The notes below the pieces were generated by a model, which was not told where the DNA came from, made no database searches, and saw nothing but the letters and a program-made list of their open reading frames with translations. Positions 47,601-57,922 of a stretch of 64,000 nucleotides of DNA are shown in pieces (the first letter of the stretch is position 1; each line of letters begins with the position of its first letter). The DNA lies in assembly GCA_028386065.3 (NCBI GenBank), contig JAKUCV010002156.1, positions 13,416-77,415 on the forward strand, given 5' to 3'. The position numbers were made by a program, and so were the translations under genes. The stretch comes from Turnera subulata (taxonomy: Eukaryota; Streptophyta; Magnoliopsida; Malpighiales; Passifloraceae).

Positions 47601-50600
47601 CATAGGAAGAGAAATACTCATGTTAAATATATTTGGGTTCCGAAAGGAGCCAAATCTAACCCTGACGGACCCAAGTTAGTTTGGGTACATAAAACTTGAT
47701 CATTTGATAGGATGCAGGGGATGAATGTGTTATGGATAGTGGGTGTTCAAGACATATGACAGGTGACCCATTAAATTTTCATCCCTTCTCTCAAAATACC
47801 AAGGTAATATTACATTTGGTGATAGTTCTAAAGGAAAAATCCTCGATATTGATAAGATTGGTACTAAGCCAACTATTGAGCATGTGCTACTAGTAGATAA
47901 TCTTAAATACAACCTGCTTAGTATTAGTCAACTCTGTGACAAAGGATTCAGAGTTACATTTGAATCATCTAGATGTCTTGTAAGTAGAGTCGGTGATGAG
48001 AATATCTTGATTGTTGGAAAGAGGATTGGTAATCTATACTCTACATGTTTAAATGATGTTACTAATCCTGAGATTAAGTGTTTTAGTGCAAGAACAGATA
48101 CTGCAACTCTATGGCACGGAAGGCTAAGGCATGCAAATCTTGAACTTATCTCAAATCTGTAGAAGAAAGATTTGGTCGATGGTCTGCCAAAACTAAAGTT
48201 CGAGGCAGAAACAAAATGTTGGGCATGTCAGCTCTGTAAACAAATCAAAAGTTTTTTTAAGCCAAAACACTTGGTATCAACTTCTGGATCTCTTGAACTT
48301 CTACATATTGATCTTTTTGGTCCTATGAGAACTGTGAGTCGTGGTGGTAAAAAGTATGCATTTGCTATTGTTGATGATTATTCTAGATTTGCATGGGTTT
48401 TATTTCTTTCTAAAAAACATCATGCATGTCAAGAATTTGACTCATTAGCTAGGAAGCTGCAAAATGAAAAAGGGTATAAAATATCTAAAATCAGAAGCGA
48501 TCATGGAGGAGAATTTGATAATTCCACCTTCAATCAATTCGGTGAGCAGAATGGCATTGAACATAATTTTTCAACTCGTATAACACCTCAACAAAATGGG
48601 GTTGTGGAAAAGAAGAATCGTTCCTTGCAAGAGATGGCTAGAACTACATTTAATGTGTATAAGTTACATGCCTATTTCTGGGTTGAGGGTGTGAACACAG
48701 CATGCTATGTCCTAAATAGAGTCTCTTTGTGTCCATTAATTGTAAAGACACCTTATGAGATTTGGCATGATATAAAGCCAAATATTGCATACTTTCGCAC
48801 ATTTGGCTCCAGGTGTTACATCTTGAATACTAAAGATAATCTAGATAAGTTTCAAGCTAAGTCTGATGATGGTATATTCCTTGGTTATTCATTGAATAGT
48901 ATAGCCTATAGGGTATACAGCAAAAGAACCATGGTTGTTGAAGAATCCATGCATGTGGTGTTTGTTGAAATTAACTTGAATGATCTTAGTGATGATACAG
49001 ATGTTGAGTTTACTCCTGAGAATCAGCAATAGGTTATTAATGTTGATGAGTCAAAAGATGTGCAACTGCCTGATCCAATTGAGACTCAACAACATTTGGC
49101 TTCTCCCGAGCCAAATGTTCAGAACAGCAGTGTGCAGCCAAATGTTTTGGAATCTGGCTCAAGCTCACAGCCTAGAAACTCAGTGGTTTATGCACCTAGA
49201 GGACATTCAACTGAGGCCATTCTAGGGGATCCTAGAAGAGGAGTAACCGCCAGATCCAAATTACAAAACATCAACACACACCTTGCCTTTTTATCTCAAG
49301 CTGAACCCAAAAATGCAAATGAAGCCATACTTGATGAAAATTGGGTAATGGCAATGCAAGAAGAGCTTAATCAGTTTGAGAGGAATAATGTATGGGAGCT
49401 TGTTACAAGACCAGAAGACCATCCTGTCATTGGAACCAAATGGGTCTTTACGAACAAGCTTGATGAATCAGGAACTATGGTAAGGAACAAAGCCCGATTG
49501 GTTGCACAAGGATACAATCAGGAGGAGGATATTGATTATGATGAGACATTTACACCAGTAGCTAGACATGAATCCATTCGCATGTTGCTTGCATTGCAAC
49601 ATTTAAATCTTCCAAACTCTATCAAATAGATGTCAAGAGTGCTTTTCTAAATGGATATATCATGGAAGAAGTATATGTAGAGCAACCTCTAGGATTTGAA
49701 AACCATGAGCATCCACAATATGTGATTAAGTTGAAAAAGACATTATATGGTCTTAAACAAGCACCCAAGGCTTGGTATGATAGATTAAGCTCATATCTGA
49801 TTTCACAATGCTTTACAAGAGGAAAGATAGTTTCAACTCTATTTGTGAAATCCAACAAAGATGATATCATTATTGTGCAAATATATGTTCATGACATTCT
49901 ATTTGGTGCTACTAATGAATCTCTTTGTCAAGAGTTTGAAAAGCTTATGCACAGCGAGTTTGAAATGAGCATAATGGGAGAATTAAATTTCTTTCTGGGT
50001 TTTCATGTCAAGCAACTCAATGATGGAATTTTTCTTAACCAATTAAAGTACACACGAGAGCTGCTGAAAAGATTTGGCTTGTCAGAAGCCAAAACTAGTC
50101 CGACACCAATGAGCACTAGCACCAAACTTGACAAGGATGAGAATGGTAAGGATGTTCATATAAAATTATACAGAGGCAAGATTGGTAGTCTTCTTTACCT
50201 TACTGCTACAAGACCAGACATTATGTATAGTGCTTGCTTGTGTGCTAGATTTCAATCATGCCCAAAAGAATCTCATCTTAAAGCTATCAAGCTCATATTC
50301 AAGTACTTAAAAGTAACATCATTTTTAGGCTTGTGGTATCCTAATGTGAACTCTTTTGAACTAACAAGCTACTCAGATGCAAACTTTGCAGGGTACACTC
50401 TTGGTAGAAAAACTACAAGTGGTACTTGTCAATTACTTGTTGATTATGGACTAACTTTCAAGTGTGTTCCTATCTTTTGTGACAGCTCAAGTGCCATCAT
50501 TCTAACTAAGAATCCGGTTCAACACTCTCGAACCAAACATGTTGAAGTGAGACATCATTTTATTCGAGACCATGCGTTGATGAAGGATGTGGCCATTGAG

Positions 50601-50705
50601 TTTGTGAGAACTGAAAATCAACTGGCTGATATCTTTACCAAACCGTTGAAGGAAGATCAGTTCACCAAAATCAGACTCGAGCTTGGTATTTGTAATGTAT
50701 CATAA
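47600..50705 (+). pseudogene. Copia pol: protease, integrase, RT, RNase H
   Basis: Protease: DSGCSRHMTGD at 47735. GAG-pre-integrase: LWHGRLRHANLE near 48110. Integrase core: HIDLFGPM, SDHGGEF and a Glu in NGVVEKKNR give the D,D,E triad (about 48307-48615). Reverse transcriptase: GTKWVFTNKLDE, YDETFTPVAR, then after a frameshift near 49590 QIDVKSAFLNG and KTLYGLKQAPKAWYDRL. The catalytic YVDD box reads YVHD at 49884-49895, losing an essential Asp. RNase H: TRPDIMYSACLCARF and SDANFAGYTLGRKTTSG are present, but an in-frame deletion at about 50437 removes the segment that normally holds STAEAEY. TAG stops at 48160 and 49030. The end, QLADIFTKPL, is normal. It would synthesise and integrate element cDNA if intact. 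Confidence 0.9.
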
Positions 50706-51199
50706 GTATTCTGATTTGGCTCCACATTTGGTTTTTATAAGTCATGCATATCATAACATATTACACACATATGCACTTAGAATATATACAATTTTCACAC
50801 ATTTCACACCTGCACTATGCATATGAGCATATGAGGACACATCGTGGCTGTCATCAAATCATCAAAGTCATCAAGGAGAAAAAGCTGTAGTATTTGGTTC
50901 GTGGGCGAGTCAAAACCTATTATCCAGTGGACAAAAGGAAGCAGTTAATGAATAGAAGAAAGAGAGTGCAAAGTCAACTAGACAACATTTGAGGCAACGA
51001 CTATATATGGTGTCCCACATCCGTAGAAAAGAAAAAGTAATAACTGAAAAGCAAAGTGGTCCATTGATGGAAGTTGGATAACCTCTCTCCTTAAAACCCG
51101 TGACAACTCTCTCTCTCTCCATAACCCACTTCATCCTCAACTTCCTTTTTAGTTTTTCTCTGAAACACAAAGACCTCAAACCCTAAAACACTTACCATT
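50706..51199 (+). other. Spacer between pol and the third ORF
   Basis: No coding region. It includes CTCTCTCTCTC (51108-51118) and a ~60-base pyrimidine-rich stretch just before the third ORF, resembling a leader or splice-acceptor region for a separate transcript. Confidence 0.4.
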
Positions 51200-53847
51200 A
51201 TGAGAACCAACAAAGGGAAAAATCTGAAGGAGACACCCTCAAAACAAAAACTACCGAAATCCCCAGCTCCTCCAAAAGGAAGAACCAAGGTTGCTGCTGC
51301 AAAATCAGTGTTCAAGAAGACCTCGACTTCAGAGCAGAAAAAGGGCAAGGAGAAAGAAGAGAAAGCGAGCCCTGATTTCACTTCACCAGAAAGAGAGGCG
51401 GCTGTTCAAATAGAGAAACTCAAACTTCAGACTCAGACCCAAGAAGCCATGATGCCTCCAAGAGAAGAACCCGATTCCAAGGTGCATGCCTTCACCGTTG
51501 AAGAAGCACCACCAGGAAACATCTTTGAAACAGGTATTTTAACCTCTGAACCATTTAGTGTTCGAGTTTCAAGTTCTGGAGAGGTGTATATTGCTGATAA
51601 AACACTGATAGGATCGATTGAGACTCAATCTGATGCTAGAAATGCTGTAGTCAATAGTACTATCAAGAGTGTTGAGAAATCTAGTGATAAGATTAAGTCT
51701 GTTGATAAAGCTGATTGTGTTGGTGAGGGTTCTGGTTTGCCAAAGGCCAAATTTGATTATGCTATAGAGAAGATGGATGAATCGAGTGAAAAGATTAAGC
51801 TTTTGGATGTTGATGAGGATTCTGGCTCATTAAAAGCCAAAACCAATCTGCTTGCTACATTTGTGAGGTCACTGGTGCCTCCTCCGGGAAAGGATGCAGA
51901 AGAATTCTATGAAGAGAAGATGAAGGAACTGGGTGGTGTCCTGTTCATATGAAGAACACTAAAGAAGAAGATTTGGCTGCAGTACAAGCCAAACCCAGTC
52001 CTCCTATAGAAGAACAACACCTGGCTGATGAAGAAGCCAAATTCGAAGAACGGAAGAAGATAGATGAAACGGAGAAGAGCAAGACTGCTGAGATTGTTGA
52101 AGAAATCCCAACAGGGATTCCCATTTCAGAAGAAGAGAAGGATGCAACAGATGATCTGGTATATGTTGCTGAAATTGCAAAAGAAGTGGCCAAATATGTT
52201 TATGAAGAGGAGAAGGAAGATTTGGCCCAGACTATTGAGAAGGCCAAATTTGTTGAGGAAAAGCCAGAAAAAGACGAAAGCTTGCAGCCAGAAGGAGATT
52301 TGGCTCAGCCTGAGACCAAATTTTCCACTGAGAAGGTTAACCCAAGCATTGAACCAGAGGCAGAGAGTTCCAAGACAAAGTCTGATGCGCCTAAGGAGAA
52401 GATGCCAAAACATTTGACTCACACTCCAACCACTCAAGCCTCTCGTGCTAGACATGTCAGGCCAAGCACTCGTGTGAAGACAGTGTTTGGAAGAGGAGGA
52501 AAGAAGCTTGGAGAGAAGGTTGTTGAGGTGGATTCTGAAGATGATGAGATCCACGGTAAGAACTCACCTGTCCATGAAGATTCCTAGAAGAAGAAGCGAG
52601 ATGATGAAGAGCAAGAAAGCTCTGGAGCTAAGTAGAGTGATGACGAGCCAGATGACAGTGAGAAAGAAGTGAACTCAGAAGAGGAGAATGAGAGCAAGAG
52701 GGAATTAGAGAAAGATGAAGAAGAGGATAATAGTGATGAAGAAGAGGACAAGGATGAAGGAGATAATGAAGAGTCTGACAAGGCTGAAGAAGATGTGGAA
52801 GAGGATGAGGAGTCCGAGAAAGAAGAAGAAACTACTCCTGCACCAGCCACGGGAAAGCTTAAGAATCTATCCAAATCTGGTTTCAAGAAGATACCTAAAA
52901 AGAAGTACGTTACTCATACTCCAACTTATACAATGGAGCCTGATGATTTTGAGGCCATTGGAGTAACAAAGCTGTTGAAGGATGCTACTGTCGAGACCTT
53001 AGCCACTTTGAAGGTACAAGGTTATGAAGTTCTTATGAAGGACTTCTATGACAACATGACTGTTGAGTATGGAAATAAGGGGCTGTTTGAGTGCATTATG
53101 ACAACCATCAAAGGCAAGAGAATCAAAGTGACAACTGAGCTAATCTGTGAAGTACTGAAGTTCAAGCCAGGGAAGATCAGATTCTATGATTCAGCATCAG
53201 GGACTCCAATTAACATTCCCAAAACTCCATGTCACTCCAAGCAAAATCAGATTCTCTTCAATAGTTTAGAGTCTGGAAATTACAACAGCTTGAAACCAAG
53301 AGACAAAGCTTTGATGTATACACTTATTCGGGTTATCATGCCTAGGAGGAACTCTCGGACAGTGATCAAAAAACTTGATCAATGGATTTTGGCTTGTCTC
53401 ATCAAGAAGCCTTCCATTTGTTTTGGTACACTTATCCTTCATCACATGGCTCTCTACAAAGAGCATTCTCATGGCTCTCTGATTACACTTCTGGCCATGG
53501 AATTGAAGATCACTCCTACTCTTGCTGATAAGCCAATTGTTCTCAGGAAGATCAATTCGGATACTTTGGCTAAAATGTCTATCAAGCCAAATCCTGACGG
53601 TGAATACTCTGTGACCAAATCTGCTGGGAAGGGTTTGAAAATTGGTGATGTGTGACTACTCTCAAGAAAGAGATCAGTGAGCTTCCGAGAGTTCCTCCTA
53701 GGCATGATAACCCGAATAGAGATCAGTGAGCTAAAAGAGGAAGTCAGTTCTATCCGCAACCAAACGAAGAAGTCTCAGAAGAAGATCTTTGAAAAGCTCA
53801 ACCAAATCTCTGCAGCCCTCTCTAAAGATGCTTCTGATGATGAATGA
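51200..53847 (+). pseudogene. Sirevirus-type third ORF, acidic and broken
   Basis: Begins MRTNKGKNLKETPSKQKLPK at 51200, basic then mixed, to a TGA at 51952. The next frame starts in a 4-base ATGA overlap at 51949 and runs on through two in-frame TAGs (52585, 52633) to 53655. It contains a long Glu/Asp/Ser tract (52670-52840), then a folded domain of about 250 residues: YVTHTPTYTMEP, FYDNMTVEYGNKGLFECIM, LKPRDKALMYTLIRVIMPRR, KLDQWILACLIKKPS, LILHHMALYKEHSHGSLIT. That pattern (RxRxxxR, LDQW..AC, LPYG-like) resembles the plant transposon protein domain found in the extra ORF of Sirevirus-like and related elements. A coiled-coil end, ISELKEEVSSIRNQTKK, leads to TGA at 53845. Function is unknown; no signal peptide or clear membrane span was seen. 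Confidence 0.7.
53669..53732. repeat. Templated 34-bp inverted insertion with 15-bp duplication
   Basis: 53684-53717 is the exact reverse complement of 53326-53359 in the same ORF. It is bracketed by two copies of AGAGATCAGTGAGCT (53669-53683 and 53718-53732). It shifts and interrupts the coiled-coil end of the third ORF. Confidence 0.92.
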
Positions 53848-54561
53848 TGCTCCAAGAGATCTGATGCTTTAGGTCATGCATTGCATTCTCCATAAGTATT
53901 CTTTTTATATCTATTTCTGCATAAGTACTCTTTTACTACTACTGCTCATGTTTGGTTTGTAAGTCGAACATTTGGATTTACTGTAGGCTTTTATGATGCT
54001 ATCTATTATCTCCTTTGGATCTTATTTGTTTTTGTAGATATCAAAAGGGGGAAATAAATGTTGTTGTTTGACTGATATTTGTTCTACTGCTGCTACGATA
54101 TATTGTGTATGTAATTTTTATGCAGGGAATAATGAGCTTATAATGTTGATAGATTTGGCTGATGTGAAAGCCAAATAATTATTGCAGGAAATACTCATGT
54201 GCTTATAAAGTTGTTATTGATGATATATTTGGCTGATGTCTAAGCCAAATGTTATGTTGAGGATTTCATTACAGGGATACTTGTGTAAAATTTGGGTATG
54301 AAATAATACAAGTGAAACTTGTATAATGTGCTCTTATGTAGGGGGAGCTATTGGCAAAAAGCCTTTAGCATTTTTTAGTATACGATGCATATACGCAGAG
54401 GGAGCATTTGGCTGAAAAATCGAGCCAAATGAATGTGTTAGAATTTTCTCAAATTATGCTTTAAAACAGGGGGAATTTTGCTTATCCGGTTAAATTATTT
54501 CTAATCACTGTTTTAATGGCAAAATGGACAACACGCTTGTCATCATAAAAAAGGGGGAGAT
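53848..54561 (+). other. Copia 3' untranslated region with hairpins and PPT
   Basis: Non-coding. It holds three near-perfect ATTTGGCT/AGCCAAAT hairpins at 54153-54176, 54227-54250 and 54405-54431, short G-rich blocks (AAAGGGGGAAA at 54043, GTAGGGGGAGC at 54337) and the polypurine tract at 54547-54560. Repeated polypurine-like blocks before the 3' LTR are known for Sireviruses. Confidence 0.75.
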
Positions 54562-55637
54562 TGTTAGCCTAAACATGTGTTAAGTGCTTAATTAAGTAAC
54601 TAATTAAGACTAATCCTATTTAGTATATTTCTGTTGATTATTCAATGATTATATTATTATTTTGATTATTAACAAATAGTATGGAAAGCCCTTGTGTGTT
54701 TTAAGCATTTGCAGAAATTTGGTTTCTGGCAGACACCAAATACCATGAAGATTTGGCTTTAGCGTGGCTTTTCCGTCGAACCAAAATGTCGCTGTCTGGG
54801 CAGTAGGAGAAGTGGTCCCGAATTGTAGCTGACTTTTGTGCAATTAAAGCAACGGATTTACTTGGTCTCCAAGGGTCAACTAACGGTCAGAAAAGTGGTC
54901 CTCACACCCTCTTTCATGCATCAAAGAGCTGGTGGTCCTCATTTCCATTTTTGGAGAAGCTTTTTGAAGATTGAAGAATAATTTCTGCCCAAGTAATTAC
55001 CAGTTATGGTTCAGGCAACAGCAAAATGTTGACAGTTCTTAAATGAAGAAAGAAGTCAACTTGTGCACCATCTGAAAGCAATCTAGCCATTGGAAGAAAC
55101 TCCTCCCCATCCTTAGAATCTATAAATAGAGGATTGAAGCCTCATAGCAAATTAACCTAGCTATTCAAGAGATTCTAAGTTGAGAAAAGAGCTTACATTG
55201 AGAGATATTCTTGTGCTTCATTTGTGTAACTTCTTGAGTGAGTCACTCTTGAAGCTTTGCCTTGGGAAAGGTTGTAATCAGCAGGATTAAGGGATAATTT
55301 TGTTGGGTAGACAAAGCTAGGTTCAGCTTTAGGTTAGGTTTGGCAATTTCAGTCTGCAAAAACTTGTGTATCGTAGGTTATTTGGCTCGCCTGTAAAAGC
55401 CAAATTAGTGGATAGTTTAGAAATCCTAAAGGGGTGACCTTTAGGTAGTGGATGTACTTTTGAGTAGGGAACCACTATAAATTGCCTGTTTTCTTTGCTT
55501 TCCTGCATTCATCTTCGCATTTCATTCAAGTTTCACATTTGGCTTCTGTGTCGATCCAAATCACAGAAAATCCGAAAAAGAGGAAAAGCTAATTCAACAA
55601 CCCCCACCCCCCCTTCTTAGCCTTTTCTAGGCCAACA
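54562..55637 (+). repeat. Right LTR of the Sirevirus-like element
   Basis: Partner of 38617-39690, with TG...CA ends. A TATA-like CTATAAATAGAGG lies at 55117, matching 39173 in the left LTR, so the plus-strand promoter fits the gag-pol direction. Confidence 0.92.
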
Positions 55638-56180
55638 ACTTCAAACTTTATCATCCCCAAAACTTCTCTTCGAGTGTTATCGTATGCCCTGACCATTGTT
55701 CGAGATGTCAAGAAATCTGTGGCCCCAAATCCCAACAAACTTGCAGTTTTCAAAGGACATACATTCAGAGTCGATCTGTCATCTATCAAAACCAAAGGTA
55801 CTTGGTTGTCTTTGACCTGGATGGTGATGTATAATGCTTCAATATGAACTCCCCAGTCTGGATGCAAATCCTTATCCGAAAAGGATATTTGACTATCGGT
55901 TTCCACAGAGGCTATCATGTTAGCCAATGTTTCTGGTGTAGTGTCGATAGGAACATGGGCCTTGTTTAAAGTTTGATGGACCTTCTCCCGATGTGGGCGT
56001 GAAGCTATCAGCAAACCCTAGATTGAGATGTTTGCTTGAGTCTTCTTGAGTTGTTTAACTATCACATCTTCTTCAGGTTCATCCAAACGGAGAGGAGCTC
56101 TTCTTGCTATCCTCCCAGATCTGGTGATAACATCAACCTCCTCATCTGAATCTACATACTCACTAAGGTCAAGCACCAAT
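55638..56180 (-). pseudogene. Element 2 protease
   Basis: The minus-strand reading gives RPHREKVHQTLNKAHVPIDT, ISFSDKDLHPDWGVHIEALY and VLIDDRSTLNVCPL. Element 1 has DNGS at the active site; here it is DDRS, so the catalytic glycine is lost. Further on are SRTMVRAYDNTRREVLG and MIKFEVV, then the break caused by the copia insertion. Confidence 0.8.
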
Positions 56181-57389
56181 CATTCGTACTCAAGCACGAG
56201 TTCCACTTCTATCAAATCAATCTCCTCATGCAGGGGTAATGGATTCAGCTTAGTGTTTGGCCTCTTAGGCAGGATTATTTCATTCCTCTCTATCAAGTCT
56301 TGGATCTCATGGCGGAGTCGGGAACAATGATCGGTAGTATGTCCAGCCTTCTGATGGAATTCACAAAACTTATTAGAGCCTCCCTTGAGGGGCGAATCGG
56401 GCCTTAGGTCCAAAGGTTGCAGTAAACCTTTCTCCATACATTTTTGAGCATCTTTCCCAAGGACATACGGAGAGGAGTGAAATTCCTGGGCTTTGACTCG
56501 ATCTGCAGTGGTGTATGGATAGCAACATGGTTCACCTCAGTAAACCTTTTCCCTTGAGACACATTAAAGTTCCTTCTGGACGTGAAAGTGTCCACAGGGA
56601 CCTTGATTTTCCTAGAGCTGATAGCAGCTTCTAATTGTATCCAGTTCTGAATAGGGCCTTGAAGTTTGCATAGTAGTTTTCGACCATACGATCATAATAA
56701 GCTGGTTGAAGATTCTTGATCACCACTTACACTTGGTCATCTTCAGTAGGTCTACTTACCATCAATGATGCTTTATTGCGCGATCTCGAGATATAGGCAG
56801 AAAAGGTCTCCTGGGCCACCTGCTTAGTTGTCTCATGGTCCCTCTTGGTTACATCTATTTCGGTATTGTAGCTGTACTGATTTATAAACACCTTACAGAT
56901 ATCATCCCACTTGCTCACCTTGCTTTCATCCAGGGTCATGAACCATTTCAAGGCCGCTCCCGATAAAGTCGTTTGGAATAGTTGAACCATCAGCTCTGGT
57001 CCTATTCCCATAGGTTGCAACATCCTCACATTGATCTTTAGGTGGGTTGTAGGGCATCCCGTTCCGTTGAATTTTTCAATATCAGACATTTTGAACTTCT
57101 CGAGTAACCGGGCACCAAGGAATAGGGACAAACGGTCTAAATTCCAGTCATCTTCTTTTCTTTTCATGGCTTTCAATAACTCTTCCACTCTCTTAAGCCT
57201 TTCCTCATCCCCCCTGGATTCTTGCGTCGATGAGTCTTCATCTTGGATGACCACCACCTTGCTCTCACCTCCTGACTTCGACACTTGTCCCCCATCACTC
57301 CCAGGGGACACCATCTTCCCCTTTTGTACTACAAACAGCGTATCCGTAACCACCAGATCTTTCAGCAGGTCCATGGATTCCTCAGCCAC
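56180..57389 (-). pseudogene. Element 2 gag
   Basis: From MAEESMDLLKDLVV at 57389, a charged region and the gag core (MSDIEKFNGTGCPTTHLKIN, LSGAALKWFMTLDESK, WDDICKVFINQYSYN, QVAQETFSAYISR) run to a TAA at 56727, where element 1 continues. Later pieces (56404-56595 and 56180-56437) lie in other frames and include a knuckle C-EF-H-QKAG-H-TTDH-C, a CHHC-type variant. Closely related to the gag at 26480-27687 but clearly diverged. Confidence 0.82.
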
Positions 57390-57902
57390 TTTAGCACTGT
57401 TGTCTTCACTCGTCTTGCCCTAGTATTTGAAGCACAGAAATCACAGACTCGGCATCCCATAGACTTCCCGGTATATACTACCTCATTGGGTTTTGGGGTA
57501 TACGAGAATAAGGGGCAAAACTATTTGCATTCACTTGGATTCACATCAATTAATCACTCAAATGCACACATCACTTACTGATTCATAATGCATGAGATGC
57601 TTAAGGTATGCAGCTGGTTGGGGGCCAAAAGATTGTCGCTAGGGAATAGGCTGACCTACTCACATGTGATAAAGGATATCGCGCGAGGTCCCAGGCCAAT
57701 TAATCCCCATCATTGCTAAGCATCGAGAAACGGGTTCACTCAAACCACTATCGCTTAAGGAAAGCATGTAGCGGATTTGGATTCCCTCACCCTGTTAAGG
57801 TAAAGGCTTCACATCAATTGTTATGAATGCAAGGCATTTATGATGAAAAGTAAAAGGCACACAAGAATTAACAATTGCACAAAGTCTATTGAACCCACTA
57901 CT
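57390..57902 (-). other. Element 2 5' leader
   Basis: Untranslated region between the primer site and gag, aligned with 27690-28171 of element 1. No gene. Confidence 0.5.
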
Positions 57903-57920
57903 TCCCCAGCGGAGTCGCCA
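57903..57920 (-). promoter_or_regulatory. Primer-binding site, element 2
   Basis: The same 18-mer as in element 1 (minus strand TGGCGACTCCGCTGGGGA), two bases inside the LTR at 57923. Its perfect conservation while neighbouring DNA has diverged fits selection for tRNA pairing. Confidence 0.8.
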
Positions 57921-57922
57921 AC

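Larger units (their letters stand above)
38617..55637 (+). mobile_element. Sirevirus-like Ty1/copia element, itself interrupted
   Basis: LTRs 38617-39690 and 54562-55637 start TRTTAGCCTAAACATG and end GGCCAACA. A polypurine tract (AAAAAAGGGGGAGA) precedes the right LTR. Order: gag, zinc knuckle, protease, integrase, reverse transcriptase, RNase H, then a third ORF, the Sirevirus plan. It interrupts the protease of Tat/Ogre-like element 2; the flanks ATTCC and ACTTC are only a poor target duplication. Gag is split at 39873 by 7.2 kb of other elements. The RT catalytic site is mutated, part of RNase H is lost and several stops are present, so it is dead. Confidence 0.9.
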
